Notes: generated by a model from the letters alone, not told the origin. Shown: positions 9,585 through 17,231, counted from the stretch's first letter. The stretch: DNA of 49,590 nt from UBA6120 sp964639215 (GCA_964639215.1 CAZXCV010000010.1:1-49590), one strand, 5' to 3'. A program made the numbers and translations.

Positions 9585-10113
9585 GATCGAGTGCTCCTTT
9601 ATCGTTACTAAAGAATTTTGTTTTTATCCAGCTAGTGATGGTTGGTATACATTTTATTAGTTTATTAATGATGCCAATTATCAAGATAAAGATACCGACC
9701 CCAACAAGCATTTGACCAATATAGAGGGCGGATTGCGCGCCTGTAAGCGCGCCATTACCCATGATTAGTCGCCGTAACCCGAGCCAAAAATAACTTGTGG
9801 CGAATGAGAGAACGCCACCAATCATTGCAATCGCAATTATGAGCATGAGAATGCCGACGCCATAGCTAATGACTGAACTCCAATCGAAGCGATGTTTTTG
9901 ATGGGTTATAGTGCTAACATTTTCAGCTGCCCGGTGCTTATGAGCAATATCCGCAATCGGACCAAAACTGGCAATCACGCTTCTTTCATCGTGACCAAGA
10001 CGAATCGCTTGACTGATTAATTCATCATATTGCTTTAAAATTGCTTCTTGTTTATCCTCTGGTTCTTGTGCAAGTTTATTTTGTAACTCGTTAAGAAATT
10101 CGGTCTTTGTCAT
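9577..10113 (-). CDS. HAAS domain (DUF1700) membrane protein
   Basis: Residues 1-60 form the HAAS domain (helical, MTKTEFLNELQNKL onward, with YDELISQA and SVIASFGP), followed by two to three membrane segments (about residues 80-105 and 120-150) and a basic tail. HAAS proteins are normally encoded with a PadR-type regulator and DUF4097 proteins as membrane signalling modules. Here the PadR gene is absent next door. The start is set at 10113 (178 residues): GGAGG at 10120-10124 lies 6 nt before this ATG, whereas the ATG at 10119 directly abuts the Shine-Dalgarno sequence. Confidence 0.8.
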   Translation of the reverse strand: MTKTEFLNELQNKLAQEPEDKQEAILKQYDELISQAIRLGHDERSVIASFGPIADIAHKHRAAENVSTITHQKHRFDWSSVISYGVGILMLIIAIAMIGGVLSFATSYFWLGLRRLIMGNGALTGAQSALYIGQMLVGVGIFILIIGIINKLIKCIPTITSWIKTKFFSNDKGALDHE

Positions 10114-10119
10114 GAGCAT

Positions 10120-10124
10120 CCTCC
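10120..10124 (-). promoter_or_regulatory. Ribosome binding site deciding the HAAS gene start
   Basis: GGAGG on the minus strand, 6 nt from ATG 10113 and 0 nt from ATG 10119. The spacing rules out the upstream ATG as the main start. Confidence 0.7.
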
Positions 10125-10157
10125 GCTAATAAAAAATATTAACTCCAGTAGCACATT

Positions 10158-10166
10158 ATCATATCA
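10158..10166 (-). promoter_or_regulatory. Extended -10 promoter of the HAAS-DUF4097 pair
   Basis: TGA followed by TATGAT on the minus strand, in the 120-bp gap upstream of the HAAS gene. No convincing -35 is present. The leader would be about 38 nt and includes the GGAGG site. Confidence 0.4.
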
Positions 10167-10191
10167 AAACACAATAATACATAGGCCAAAT

Positions 10192-10223
10192 GAAAAAGAA
10201 ACGATTGGCAACCAATAGTTTCT
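10192..10223 (-). terminator. Rho-independent terminator after the 10243-10845 gene
   Basis: AGAAAC-GATTGG and its near-perfect complement CCAATA-GTTTCT form a 12-bp stem (one mismatch) around CAA. On the minus strand it is followed by a T-rich run (10192-10197). It separates the unknown membrane gene from the HAAS promoter. Confidence 0.7.
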
Positions 10224-10242
10224 TCATTCATTAATCATTTGT

Positions 10243-10845
10243 TCATTTATTGACGATGGCCACCGTTTGTAAATAAGGATTATCTTCGGTGTTGACCTCG
10301 TGGACTTCTTTGGTCGTCATTTCGCTATAGTAATAATTCGTATAGCCTTCAGCCAGCCACGGACGAATGAGTGAAAATTCATAGTGATAAGCAATGAATT
10401 TACTGTCGAGGAAGAAATAGCAAATTAAACGGACATGCGAAGTGCGTTTTTTGTCATCAGCGCCAACACGTGATAAAACCTTAATGTCTTGATACTTGGT
10501 GGTATCGACAAATGTATAATAGCGAACTGGTCGTAACACATCGTTTTCTTTCGGTGTTATTTTAAGTTGATCGAGAGCCATCCGTTCAAATAACACGACC
10601 GAATCGCGAATCTGCTTATCGATATATTCATCTTTAATGTGATGTTTTAACGGAAAGATTGCTCCAAGAGCAATTCCAATCAGTAAAATGACGCCAGAAA
10701 GGACGTAGCCGAGCGTTTGTGGAGCGACATAATTCCGGTAAGTCGCATAAATGGCCCCACCAGCAATTAAAATAAAAAGGATTAATAACCACGCGTTATA
10801 TCTCTTCGGGTTCGTAAAGTACAAAATATTGCGTTTATAATCCAT
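10243..10845 (-). CDS. Membrane protein of unknown function, two N-terminal TM helices
   Basis: A 200-residue protein not recognised as a named family. Residues 18-38 and 47-68 are hydrophobic and form a hairpin in the membrane; the remaining 130 residues are soluble, with mixed alpha/beta character and many aromatic residues (for example TNYYYSEMTTKEV). It stands alone between recA and the HAAS pair, with its own terminator. Nothing in the sequence suggests an enzymatic role. Confidence 0.7.
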   Translation of the reverse strand: MDYKRNILYFTNPKRYNAWLLILFILIAGGAIYATYRNYVAPQTLGYVLSGVILLIGIALGAIFPLKHHIKDEYIDKQIRDSVVLFERMALDQLKITPKENDVLRPVRYYTFVDTTKYQDIKVLSRVGADDKKRTSHVRLICYFFLDSKFIAYHYEFSLIRPWLAEGYTNYYYSEMTTKEVHEVNTEDNPYLQTVAIVNK

Positions 10846-10903
10846 AAGCTATCCTCTTCGGTTATTTTATCACGACGTTATGCGCTTGATAAGGTCCATC
10901 TAT

Positions 10904-10926
10904 AAAAAAAGGAGCGATATCGCTCC
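10904..10926 (-). terminator. Rho-independent terminator of recA
   Basis: A perfect palindrome GGAGCGATATCGCTCC (10911-10926) followed on the minus strand by seven Ts. The stem begins within the recA stop codon (10926-10928), so the gene ends in its own terminator. Confidence 0.85.
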
Positions 10927-11927
10927 TAGACAATGACACCTGTTTTGATTTTTGTGACTAGTTGATTATAAAGATCAGCATTTTCTTTTAAAAATTGCTT
11001 AGCTGTTTCCCGACCTTGTCCAATCCGCGTACCATCGACTTCATACCAGGACCCCATTTTTTTAATGAAACCCATTTCCACGGCGATGTCAAGCACTTCG
11101 CCAGTCTTTGCAAAGCCTTCCCCGAAGATCAAATCAACTTTGCATGATTTAAATGGAGGCGCAACCTTGTTTTTTACAACTTTAATGTTAACGGTGTTCC
11201 CAATGATTTGATCACCGACTTTAATAGCTTCGGCACGACGAATATCAATGCGCACGGTTGCATAAAATTTTAATGCTCGGCCGCCACTTGTGACTTCGGG
11301 ATTACCATACATGATGCCGACCTTTTCGCGTAATTGGTTAATGAAGATGACCGTACAGCTCGACTTGTTCAATACGCCAGCAAGTTTACGCATGGCTTTC
11401 GACATGAGTCGGGCTTGTAATCCGACTTGATTATCCGCCATAATGCCATCAAGTTCAGCTTGCGGGACTAAGGCGGCCACACTATCGACAATAATGATAT
11501 CGATAGCCGATGAATGGGCGAGCATCTCAACGATTTCTAATGCCTGTTCGCCGTTATCTGGTTGCGATAAGATCAGTTCGTCGATGTTGACGCCTAATCG
11601 CTTGGCATACACGGGATCAATCGCGTGTTCGGCATCAACGAAAGCTGCGCGACCACCACGAGCTTGCGCTTCGGCAATTGCGTGCAATGCAAGTGTTGTT
11701 TTACCACTTGATTCTGGTCCGTATATTTCAATAATCCGGCCTTTAGGGTAACCACCGACGCCAAGCGCCATATCTAGCGCCAGTGATCCCGATGGAATCG
11801 TGTCGATATCGGTGTTCGGCCGTTCGCCCAGTTTCATAATTGAGCCTTTTCCATACATCTTTTCAATCGCTTTTAGCGCTTCTTCAAGCGCTGCTTCACG
11901 TACATTAGTCTCTTTTGCCATGTTCAT
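10926..11927 (-). CDS. recA: Recombinase RecA
   Basis: RecA forms filaments on single-stranded DNA for strand exchange and SOS induction. Walker A GPESSGKTT is at residues 70-78. The loop region INQLREKVGIMYGNPE and the RecA signature ALKFYATVR are present. At 333 residues it is slightly short, because the acidic C-terminal tail seen in longer RecA proteins is missing. GGGAG lies 3 nt before ATG 11927 and 9 nt before the in-frame ATG 11921, so translation may really begin at the latter (331 residues). It ends a pgsA-pncC-recA run, as in Bacillus. Confidence 0.98.
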   Translation of the reverse strand: MNMAKETNVREAALEEALKAIEKMYGKGSIMKLGERPNTDIDTIPSGSLALDMALGVGGYPKGRIIEIYGPESSGKTTLALHAIAEAQARGGRAAFVDAEHAIDPVYAKRLGVNIDELILSQPDNGEQALEIVEMLAHSSAIDIIIVDSVAALVPQAELDGIMADNQVGLQARLMSKAMRKLAGVLNKSSCTVIFINQLREKVGIMYGNPEVTSGGRALKFYATVRIDIRRAEAIKVGDQIIGNTVNIKVVKNKVAPPFKSCKVDLIFGEGFAKTGEVLDIAVEMGFIKKMGSWYEVDGTRIGQGRETAKQFLKENADLYNQLVTKIKTGVIV

Positions 11928-11977
11928 ATACTCCCTTTGTTATTAATAGTTTGATATGTTACGAGATAGTCGTCTGA

Positions 11978-12445
11978 TTAATACTTAAGTGTGCTTTCAA
12001 TGAGTCGCAAGGCATGTGTCATCGCTTGTTTGCGAATCTGGGTACGCGTTCCAACTAAGTTTAACTGTTCAACAGTCACGGTTTGTGGAGTGGCAACACC
12101 AAGATACACAAGCCCGACTGGTTTGCCTTCACTCGCTCGTGGTCCAGCATTACCCGTCAAGGCGATACAAACATCAACATTGAGTCGATAACGACCAATT
12201 TTTGCCATATCACCAGCAATTTCACTACTAATCGCTCCGTATTTAATTAGACGTGCTTTCGAAATGTGAAGAAATTTCTCTTTTTCTTCATTCGTGTAGG
12301 TGACAAGGCCACCTTTCACGACTTCGGAAGCACCACTGATACTTGTGAGTTTTGCTAATAACATGCCACCAGTTAAGCTTTCAACCGCCCCGATTGTTTT
12401 ATTTTTCGCCCGAGCCAGCGATAAGATTGCATGAACGTTATTCAT
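11978..12445 (-). CDS. pncC: Nicotinamide-nucleotide amidase (CinA C-terminal domain protein, PncC-like)
   Basis: A 155-residue protein equal to the C-terminal domain of CinA, with the ESLTGGMLLAKLTSI and GGLVTYTNEEK motifs and the LTGNAGPR segment. The N-terminal MoCF-like pyrophosphatase domain of full-length CinA is missing and no remnant lies upstream, because the start overlaps pgsA by 4 bp. The domain deamidates NMN to nicotinate mononucleotide. The gene keeps the usual cinA position before recA. Confidence 0.88.
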   Translation of the reverse strand: MNNVHAILSLARAKNKTIGAVESLTGGMLLAKLTSISGASEVVKGGLVTYTNEEKEKFLHISKARLIKYGAISSEIAGDMAKIGRYRLNVDVCIALTGNAGPRASEGKPVGLVYLGVATPQTVTVEQLNLVGTRTQIRKQAMTHALRLIESTLKY

Positions 12446-13056
12446 TTAGCGAAAACCTGACGATTCTGATAGATGTAAATCACGCCAGAAAGCAATGATA
12501 AAACAGCCGCAATGTAGAGTAAGAAATCCGTGATTCTTAAGAAAGGCGGTAACCCGAGCAATGAAAAGGGCCAATCATTGAGGAAGACAAAAGTGATGGC
12601 AACCATTTGGGCAACGGTTTTAAGTTTTCCATAAACGTTAGCAGCAACAACAATCTTTTTATTACTGGCCACGAGACGCATGGCGTCGACGATTAAATCG
12701 CGGGCAATAAAGATAATTGTGATAACTGGCAAAACTGTTATTTGTGAAGTGCCAACCCATAAAGGTTGAATCATCAAAAAAATTAAACTAGCATCGACAA
12801 GAACCTTATCGGCCACTGGATCCATGAATTTTCCAAAATCAGTGACCAAATCATATTTTCGAGCAATGTAACCGTCAAGGAAGTCAGAAAATGAGGCGAT
12901 GATAAATATTGCGGCACCAATGATGTATATGAGATTGACGTCTTGCTGATAAATTGGAATGTCGATGCCAAGCTGGGTGTAGGGAAATACTAATAGTAAG
13001 ATCAGAATTCCAACCATGATCACACGAGCAATTGTTATTTTATTTGGTAAATTCAT
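12442..13056 (-). CDS. pgsA: CDP-diacylglycerol-glycerol-3-phosphate 3-phosphatidyltransferase
   Basis: PgsA makes phosphatidylglycerol phosphate, the first committed step to phosphatidylglycerol. The CDP-alcohol phosphotransferase motif is complete: DFLDGYIAR followed by GKFMDPVAD (about residues 58-82), within a protein of five to six membrane helices. The start is placed at ATG 13056 (MNLPNKITIAR, 204 residues). A longer frame to 13092 would run into the conserved 3' end of the RNase P RNA gene and is rejected. The ribosome binding site is weak (AGAAAG). Confidence 0.93.
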   Translation of the reverse strand: MNLPNKITIARVIMVGILILLLVFPYTQLGIDIPIYQQDVNLIYIIGAAIFIIASFSDFLDGYIARKYDLVTDFGKFMDPVADKVLVDASLIFLMIQPLWVGTSQITVLPVITIIFIARDLIVDAMRLVASNKKIVVAANVYGKLKTVAQMVAITFVFLNDWPFSLLGLPPFLRITDFLLYIAAVLSLLSGVIYIYQNRQVFAK

Positions 13057-13070
13057 AATGTTCTTTCTGG

Positions 13071-13411
13071 AGTAGCCGACCCTGTAAGCCATGTTCTGTC
13101 AAGGATGATAATTTATCTATGCATAGCATGCGTCCATCAATTCGTTTATATCAGGACACTTCCCCTACCAAATTTGGGTTTCTCGCTTGTGGGGTTTACC
13201 GCGTTCCACTCTTTGGTTTCCCAAAGACTGCGTCACTGTGGCACTTTCAGGCGCGCCGCCATGTCTTGCGATTTAGGCCTTGCACCGCCGTTATATGCTC
13301 CCATATACCTAACGTTATCATTTCCGTTAGCACAATCACTACGAGCATCACAGCTCGTGCGAGCATGGACTTTCCTCTAGCTTGCGCCAGCAATCATCCG
13401 GGTCGGCAACT
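13071..13411 (-). ncRNA. rnpB: RNase P RNA (Bacillus-type, type B)
   Basis: The catalytic RNA that matures tRNA 5' ends. On the minus strand the hallmark segments occur in order: GAGGAAAGTCCATGCTCGC near the 5' end, GAAAGTGCCACAGTGACG, GTGGAACGCGGTAAACCCC, GCGAGAAACCCAAATTTGG, and ACAGAACATGGCTTAC at the 3' end. The ends were set by helix P1: AGTTGCCGACCC (13411-13400) pairs with GGGTCGGCTACT (13082-13071) with one mismatch. Length is about 341 nt, somewhat short for type B. The 5' end overlaps the gpsB stop and the 3' end is 14 nt from pgsA; no terminator separates it from pgsA. gpsB-rnpB adjacency is as in Bacillus. Confidence 0.95.
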
Positions 13412-13778
13412 ACTTGATTTTTGTGGGATCTTGCCCTAAGCGATACAACGCTTTTTCTAAAAGGCTAATCCGTTTGTGTAATTCGAGGTTGTTTTGATTA
13501 ATGGTCACGGTGTCGTTTTTGGTTAAACCAGCAAATTTATCACGTAAGATTGCTAATTCAACTTCAACTTCTTGATACCGTGCTTTGAGGGTGTGATATT
13601 GAGCATTTTCTTTCTCTAAAGAGAGCAACTCAGTTGTGATAAACGCCTCGTAATGACGAAATTCAGTGATGATGTGATCTAGAAAGGTGTCGACCTCGGT
13701 CGCGTCATACCCTTTGACATCAGCTTTAAATTTTTTCGCCAAGATGTCAGCACTTGTCAGTTGTAATTTATAAGCCAT
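13410..13778 (-). CDS. gpsB: Cell division protein GpsB
   Basis: GpsB is a small coiled-coil DivIVA paralogue that helps direct penicillin-binding proteins between septum and side wall. The N-terminal membrane-binding domain is seen in LTSADILAKKFKAD, KGYDATEVDTFLD; a coiled coil follows (about residues 45-80), and the C-terminal oligomerisation motif LELHKRISLLEKALYRLG is present. Length (122 residues) is GpsB-like rather than DivIVA-like. ATG 13778 is chosen because GAGG lies 7 nt upstream; the TTG at 13781 falls in the spacer. Its stop codon overlaps rnpB. Confidence 0.93.
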   Translation of the reverse strand: MAYKLQLTSADILAKKFKADVKGYDATEVDTFLDHIITEFRHYEAFITTELLSLEKENAQYHTLKARYQEVEVELAILRDKFAGLTKNDTVTINQNNLELHKRISLLEKALYRLGQDPTKIK

Positions 13779-13878
13779 CAAGTAACCTCGAATTGATATT
13801 ATATATCAAACAGGGTCGTTTTACAATTTAACAAATGGTCGCTTACTAAATTTTCTCACCATCATTATTTTGCTAAAA

Positions 13879-13887
13879 TGCTATACT
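13879..13887 (+). promoter_or_regulatory. Extended -10 promoter of the exonuclease-recU pair
   Basis: TGC followed by TATACT, 14 nt before ATG 13902, giving a predicted leader near 7 nt without a Shine-Dalgarno sequence. The element overlaps the in-frame upstream ATG 13878, which argues against that codon as the start. Confidence 0.45.
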
Positions 13888-13901
13888 TATCACGATATCC
13901 C

Positions 13902-14627
13902 ATGAAAGCGATTCTTAAGCAAATTCGTCATCGGCGCCATTTGATGTTTCTTGACCTGGAAGGAACACAATTTTCGCATGAAATGATTGCTTTTGGCGCA
14001 ATCAAAGTCAGTTTGAAACCCGATGGTTCCATTCTCCGCTCATATAAAGGTATCAAGCATTATGTCATCTCAAAAGGAAGCATTGGTTCATTCGTGATAA
14101 AACTGACAGGTATTACGAAGGATATCATTTCTGAAAAAGGCATCAGTTACGCTGATGCGCTTAAAACGATTAAGAATTATGCAGGTCAGCATTATCAAAA
14201 GATGGCCTTTGTAACGTTTGGTACACATGATATTCGCATCTTTATGCAGTCGCTCATGCACAGTAATGATGCAGATGAGACAATCGCCAAACACATCGTC
14301 AAAAACCATGTCGATATGTCCTCCGTGCTTGGTGAGTTTATCCGTGATGATAAAAACAATCCCTTATCACTATTAAATTACTTGAAGGTCTTTGATCATC
14401 CGTTTGAAGGAAAAGCTCATGACCCACTTGATGATGCAAAGAATCTCATCACTTTATACAAAGAATGTTTTATAAAGAAAGATATTATCAAACTCGAGTA
14501 CCAGAAAGTGTTACGACAAATGCGTCATCTACCAGAACCAGTTCACACGATGTTAGTGCGTCTTTTGGATGGTCATACTATTAGTAGTGATGAGTTCGAT
14601 GGCTTAGTAAAGGAATACGTCGGATGA
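13902..14627 (+). CDS. DEDDh 3'-5' exonuclease (KapD/ERI1-like)
   Basis: A DnaQ-fold exonuclease of about 241 residues. Exo I is LDLEGTQF (Asp and Glu as DxE), a central NHVDMSSVLGEF segment supplies the middle helix, and Exo III is HDPLDDAKNL with the DEDDh histidine. It resembles the KapD/ERI1-like group that trims RNA or single-stranded DNA ends. The stop overlaps the recU start (ATGA), so the two are translationally coupled, which may mean a DNA-processing role. The start is uncertain: ATG 13878 is also in frame but lies inside the likely promoter, and neither has a ribosome binding site. Confidence 0.78.
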   Translation: MKAILKQIRHRRHLMFLDLEGTQFSHEMIAFGAIKVSLKPDGSILRSYKGIKHYVISKGSIGSFVIKLTGITKDIISEKGISYADALKTIKNYAGQHYQKMAFVTFGTHDIRIFMQSLMHSNDADETIAKHIVKNHVDMSSVLGEFIRDDKNNPLSLLNYLKVFDHPFEGKAHDPLDDAKNLITLYKECFIKKDIIKLEYQKVLRQMRHLPEPVHTMLVRLLDGHTISSDEFDGLVKEYVG

Positions 14628-15205
14628 TTAAATACCCGGGTGGCATTACCATCAAGCCTACCTCAACATCAAGGTCGGTCTCAGGCACCTCAACCGCTAA
14701 CCGTGGCATGTCGCTAGAGCATGATTTAAACTTGTCAAATCAATATTACAATGAACGTGGACATGCATTAATTACCAAACGACCAACGCCGATCAATATC
14801 GTCAAAGTCGATTACACTAAAGGTGCGCGCATTACCGATGCGTATTTTGAAAAACAATCAACCACAGATTATAACGGTATCTATCGTGGGAAGTATCTTG
14901 ATTTTGAAGCCAAGAGTACCTTATCAAAAAACTCATTTCCGCTCAGCAATATTTATGAGCACCAATTTAACCACTTAAGAGCCGTCGTTACACAAGGTGG
15001 CCTTGCTTTTTTCATTATTCGATTCACTTCACTTGATGAAACATATTTGGTTTCAGCTGTTGATATCATCGAATTTAAAGAAAAAACACCACGGAAATCG
15101 GTGCCTCTATCTTATATCAAAGAGCATGGTTATCTTATTACTGAAGGCTACGCCCCACGGTTAAATTATTTAGCCGCGGTTGATCAGGTTTATTTCTCGC
15201 GATAA
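14624..15205 (+). CDS. recU: Holliday junction resolvase RecU
   Basis: RecU resolves Holliday junctions in Gram-positive bacteria, in place of RuvC. The 193-residue protein has the N-terminal stalk signature NRGMSLEHDLNLSN, the catalytic acidic and lysine residues in STTDYNGIYRGKYLDFEAKST (Asp82, Asp93, Glu95, Lys97) and the HQFNHL motif. It is a marker of Bacilli and of Mollicutes relatives. Its 3' end overlaps the convergent nth gene by 16 bp. dnaD and nth lie beside it as in Bacillus, though here the ponA gene that normally neighbours recU is missing. Confidence 0.95.
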   Translation: MIKYPGGITIKPTSTSRSVSGTSTANRGMSLEHDLNLSNQYYNERGHALITKRPTPINIVKVDYTKGARITDAYFEKQSTTDYNGIYRGKYLDFEAKSTLSKNSFPLSNIYEHQFNHLRAVVTQGGLAFFIIRFTSLDETYLVSAVDIIEFKEKTPRKSVPLSYIKEHGYLITEGYAPRLNYLAAVDQVYFSR

Positions 15206-15834
15206 TTTTTGTTTTTTTCAAAACATAAATCGGCAATTTTACAAGTAGCGCACGACATGCCACGAGCCGGACAATAATACCGACCAAAATGAATCATTTG
15301 ATGGTGTGTTTTAATATATCGTTCTATGGGCAATGCTCTTCTTAGTTTGCGTTCAATTGTCTTAACCTCATCGTTCATTTTGGCGAAACCGAGACGTTTT
15401 GAAATACGCGTGACATGAGTATCAACGGCTATTTCAGGAATATGAAATAACTCAGCCCTTGCGACGTTGGCGGTTTTGATTCCAACACCTGGTAAAGCGA
15501 GCAAGGCATCTTTTTCGCTTGGGACTTGTCCTTCATGTCTTTCAAGTAACGCTTGGGCAACTCCGTGGATATGTTTGGTCTTATGTTTATATAAACCGAT
15601 CGATTTAATTAATTGTTCAATCGCCTCGAGTGGTGCATCGGCTAATTCGTTAATCGTCGGATAAGCCTTAAATAGTGCCGGTGTCACCTTATTAACGCTC
15701 GCATCAGTCGTTTGCGCGGATAATATTACGGCAATGAGGAGCTCGTGAGGTTTTCGATAATCTAGTTCACATCCAACTTCAGGTAAAATTTCATCAAAAT
15801 ATGTCAGAATGCGTGTTAATTGTTCACTCGTCAT
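15190..15834 (-). CDS. nth: Endonuclease III (DNA glycosylase/AP lyase)
   Basis: Nth removes oxidised pyrimidines. The helix-hairpin-helix LPGVGIKTANV contains the catalytic lysine (Lys120), VDTHV the catalytic aspartate (Asp138), and the C-terminal 4Fe-4S ligands follow the canonical C-X6-C-X2-C-X5-C pattern (Cys188, 195, 198, 204). The start is set at ATG 15834 (214 residues), overlapping dnaD by 11 bp. The open frame extends further upstream, but that part is antisense-like, basic filler over dnaD and unlike the family. Confidence 0.95.
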   Translation of the reverse strand: MTSEQLTRILTYFDEILPEVGCELDYRKPHELLIAVILSAQTTDASVNKVTPALFKAYPTINELADAPLEAIEQLIKSIGLYKHKTKHIHGVAQALLERHEGQVPSEKDALLALPGVGIKTANVARAELFHIPEIAVDTHVTRISKRLGFAKMNDEVKTIERKLRRALPIERYIKTHHQMIHFGRYYCPARGMSCATCKIADLCFEKNKNYREK

Positions 15835-16477
15835 CGTCAAGCCATTTGGTTTGGGCGATGGCAATCGTTTTTTCGATATCCTTTTCCCATTGTTCGCTGA
15901 CGGCACTATAACCTTCTTTAGCAACATCACTACGGGTTGTGCGTTTCAATAAAATTTTATCAATTGCGCGTATTGATTGTTTTTTCTGTGCAGTCGCTTC
16001 ATTCAAAGCATCAACAATCAATTGATCGGTATATCCAAAACTAATCCATTCACGGATGCGGCTAAATTCAAGCGGTGATAATGTTCGTCCCCATTCTTTT
16101 TCAAAGAGAGCGTAAATATTGCTGACCGAAGTCGCAAATTCAGCCCGAGCATTTTCTTCACTGCGCTTGACAATTGATAGTTGAAATTCACGGTACAATT
16201 TGCGACGCAAAGGCGCAAGAGTCGTTTTCATATTATTGTCAGCGTTATCGTATTCAAGCAAATCCTTGGCAAGCAGTTCGACAAGAATCGCATCAATCTG
16301 TTCATTTGTTAATGCCATTTTTAATACTAAAAGATCAGCGGTCACGAGTTGCGTGCCCTGGCGAATAATATGATCAATCATTAAAAGTGTTGCAAGTTGA
16401 TTTTCACTTAGCCCCATCTTTTTATAGTTGTCGAGCAGTAAATAGCGGATATCAACCGCATCAAACATTTGTTCCAT
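15824..16477 (-). CDS. dnaD: DNA replication initiation protein DnaD
   Basis: DnaD helps load the replicative helicase in low-GC Gram-positives. The 217-residue protein has an N-terminal winged-helix DDBH1 region (residues 1-100, with NQLATLLMIDHIIRQG) and the C-terminal DDBH2 helical domain with FEKEWGRTLSPLEFSRI and IDALNEATAQKKQSIRAID, ending in the short acidic-aromatic tail KWLDDDE. Neighbour nth confirms the identity (dnaD-nth in Bacillus). It is 19 bp downstream of the nucleotidyltransferase gene. Confidence 0.92.
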   Translation of the reverse strand: MEQMFDAVDIRYLLLDNYKKMGLSENQLATLLMIDHIIRQGTQLVTADLLVLKMALTNEQIDAILVELLAKDLLEYDNADNNMKTTLAPLRRKLYREFQLSIVKRSEENARAEFATSVSNIYALFEKEWGRTLSPLEFSRIREWISFGYTDQLIVDALNEATAQKKQSIRAIDKILLKRTTRSDVAKEGYSAVSEQWEKDIEKTIAIAQTKWLDDDE

Positions 16478-16496
16478 GACGTTATTTTAACACTTT

Positions 16497-17162
16497 CTAA
16501 TACCGTTCTTGAATGCCAAATGAAAAGAGGAGTTCTTTGGCTTTAATTTCATCAATCCGTTCCATCTTCACAATCTCGGTATTTACTTTACTCGCATTGA
16601 CATACTCAAGCATCTCAATATTATTTATAATCGCTTGGTGCAAATTTTTATCAAGTTCAAAGCCAAGTTTCAGACTAAATCTAAGGGCTCGGATAATGCG
16701 AATCGGATCTTCCTGGAGCCGAGCATTAGCCTCACCAATCACAACGATTTTTTTCTCTTTTAAATGAGCAAGACCCGAAGCAAAATCATGAATTTTCATC
16801 GTTTCATCAATATATATCGCATTAACTGTAAAATCACGACGTGGAAAATCTTTAATGATGTCAGTCACAAAGCTAATTGACTGAGGATGTCGGTAGTCTT
16901 TATAGCTGGCTTCCTCTCGCAGTGTGGTAATATCCACACGATGAGTCCCAACTTTCAATTTGACATTACCGTAATGAGCAAATCGATAATCGCCATCATG
17001 TAAGAAAGTTGCCATTTGCACCGGTGTCGCATCAGTGACCAAATCAAAATCTTCAAGTGGCAGACCTAACAAATAATCGCGTGAGGTCCCGCCAACGATA
17101 TACAAATGGAAGCCATGTTTGTTGAAAACGATGGCAAGGTCATGAAAAAGGGTGAGATCCAT
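16497..17162 (-). CDS. Short CCA-adding/poly(A) polymerase-type nucleotidyltransferase
   Basis: A class II tRNA nucleotidyltransferase head domain: GGTSRDYLLG (residues 24-33), metal-binding DFD (38-40), RVDITT, RRDFTVNAI (108-116) and the nucleotide-template motif EDPIRIIRALRF (151-162). At 221 residues the protein stops within the neck; the body and tail domains (about 150-180 residues in Bacillus Cca) are missing, and no continuation exists in the 19 bp before dnaD. It may be a minimal CCA-adding enzyme, a partial-activity enzyme needing a partner, or another RNA-tailing enzyme. The start codon is 7 nt from a -10 box. Confidence 0.78.
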   Translation of the reverse strand: MDLTLFHDLAIVFNKHGFHLYIVGGTSRDYLLGLPLEDFDLVTDATPVQMATFLHDGDYRFAHYGNVKLKVGTHRVDITTLREEASYKDYRHPQSISFVTDIIKDFPRRDFTVNAIYIDETMKIHDFASGLAHLKEKKIVVIGEANARLQEDPIRIIRALRFSLKLGFELDKNLHQAIINNIEMLEYVNASKVNTEIVKMERIDEIKAKELLFSFGIQERY

Positions 17163-17169
17163 TGAAGAT

Positions 17170-17175
17170 ATCTTA
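17170..17175 (-). promoter_or_regulatory. -10 box for a probable leaderless transcript of the nucleotidyltransferase
   Basis: TAAGAT on the minus strand ends 7 nt before ATG 17162. A weak -35 (TTTCAA) lies 17 bp upstream. The preceding HU terminator ends at 17196, so any separate promoter must fit in this 33-nt gap. Initiation would fall at or next to the A of the ATG. No Shine-Dalgarno sequence is present. Confidence 0.45.
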
Positions 17176-17195
17176 CTCTAAATTTGATGGATTTG

Positions 17196-17221
17196 AAAAT
17201 AAAAAGGAGGGTTGCCCCTCC
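17196..17221 (-). terminator. Rho-independent terminator of the HU gene
   Basis: On the minus strand GGAGGG-GCAA-CCCTCC (17221-17206) is followed by TTTTTATTTT. It starts 10 nt after the HU stop codon. Confidence 0.88.
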
Positions 17222-17231
17222 ATGGTTTTGA

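Noticed and set aside
13105..13439. Two overlapping plus-strand open frames of about 90-106 codons
   Set aside because: They lie antisense to the RNase P RNA gene, whose conserved elements explain the sequence.
15835..15930. N-terminal extension of nth
   Set aside because: The residues are not Nth-like and lie over the dnaD coding region; ATG 15834 matches the family start.
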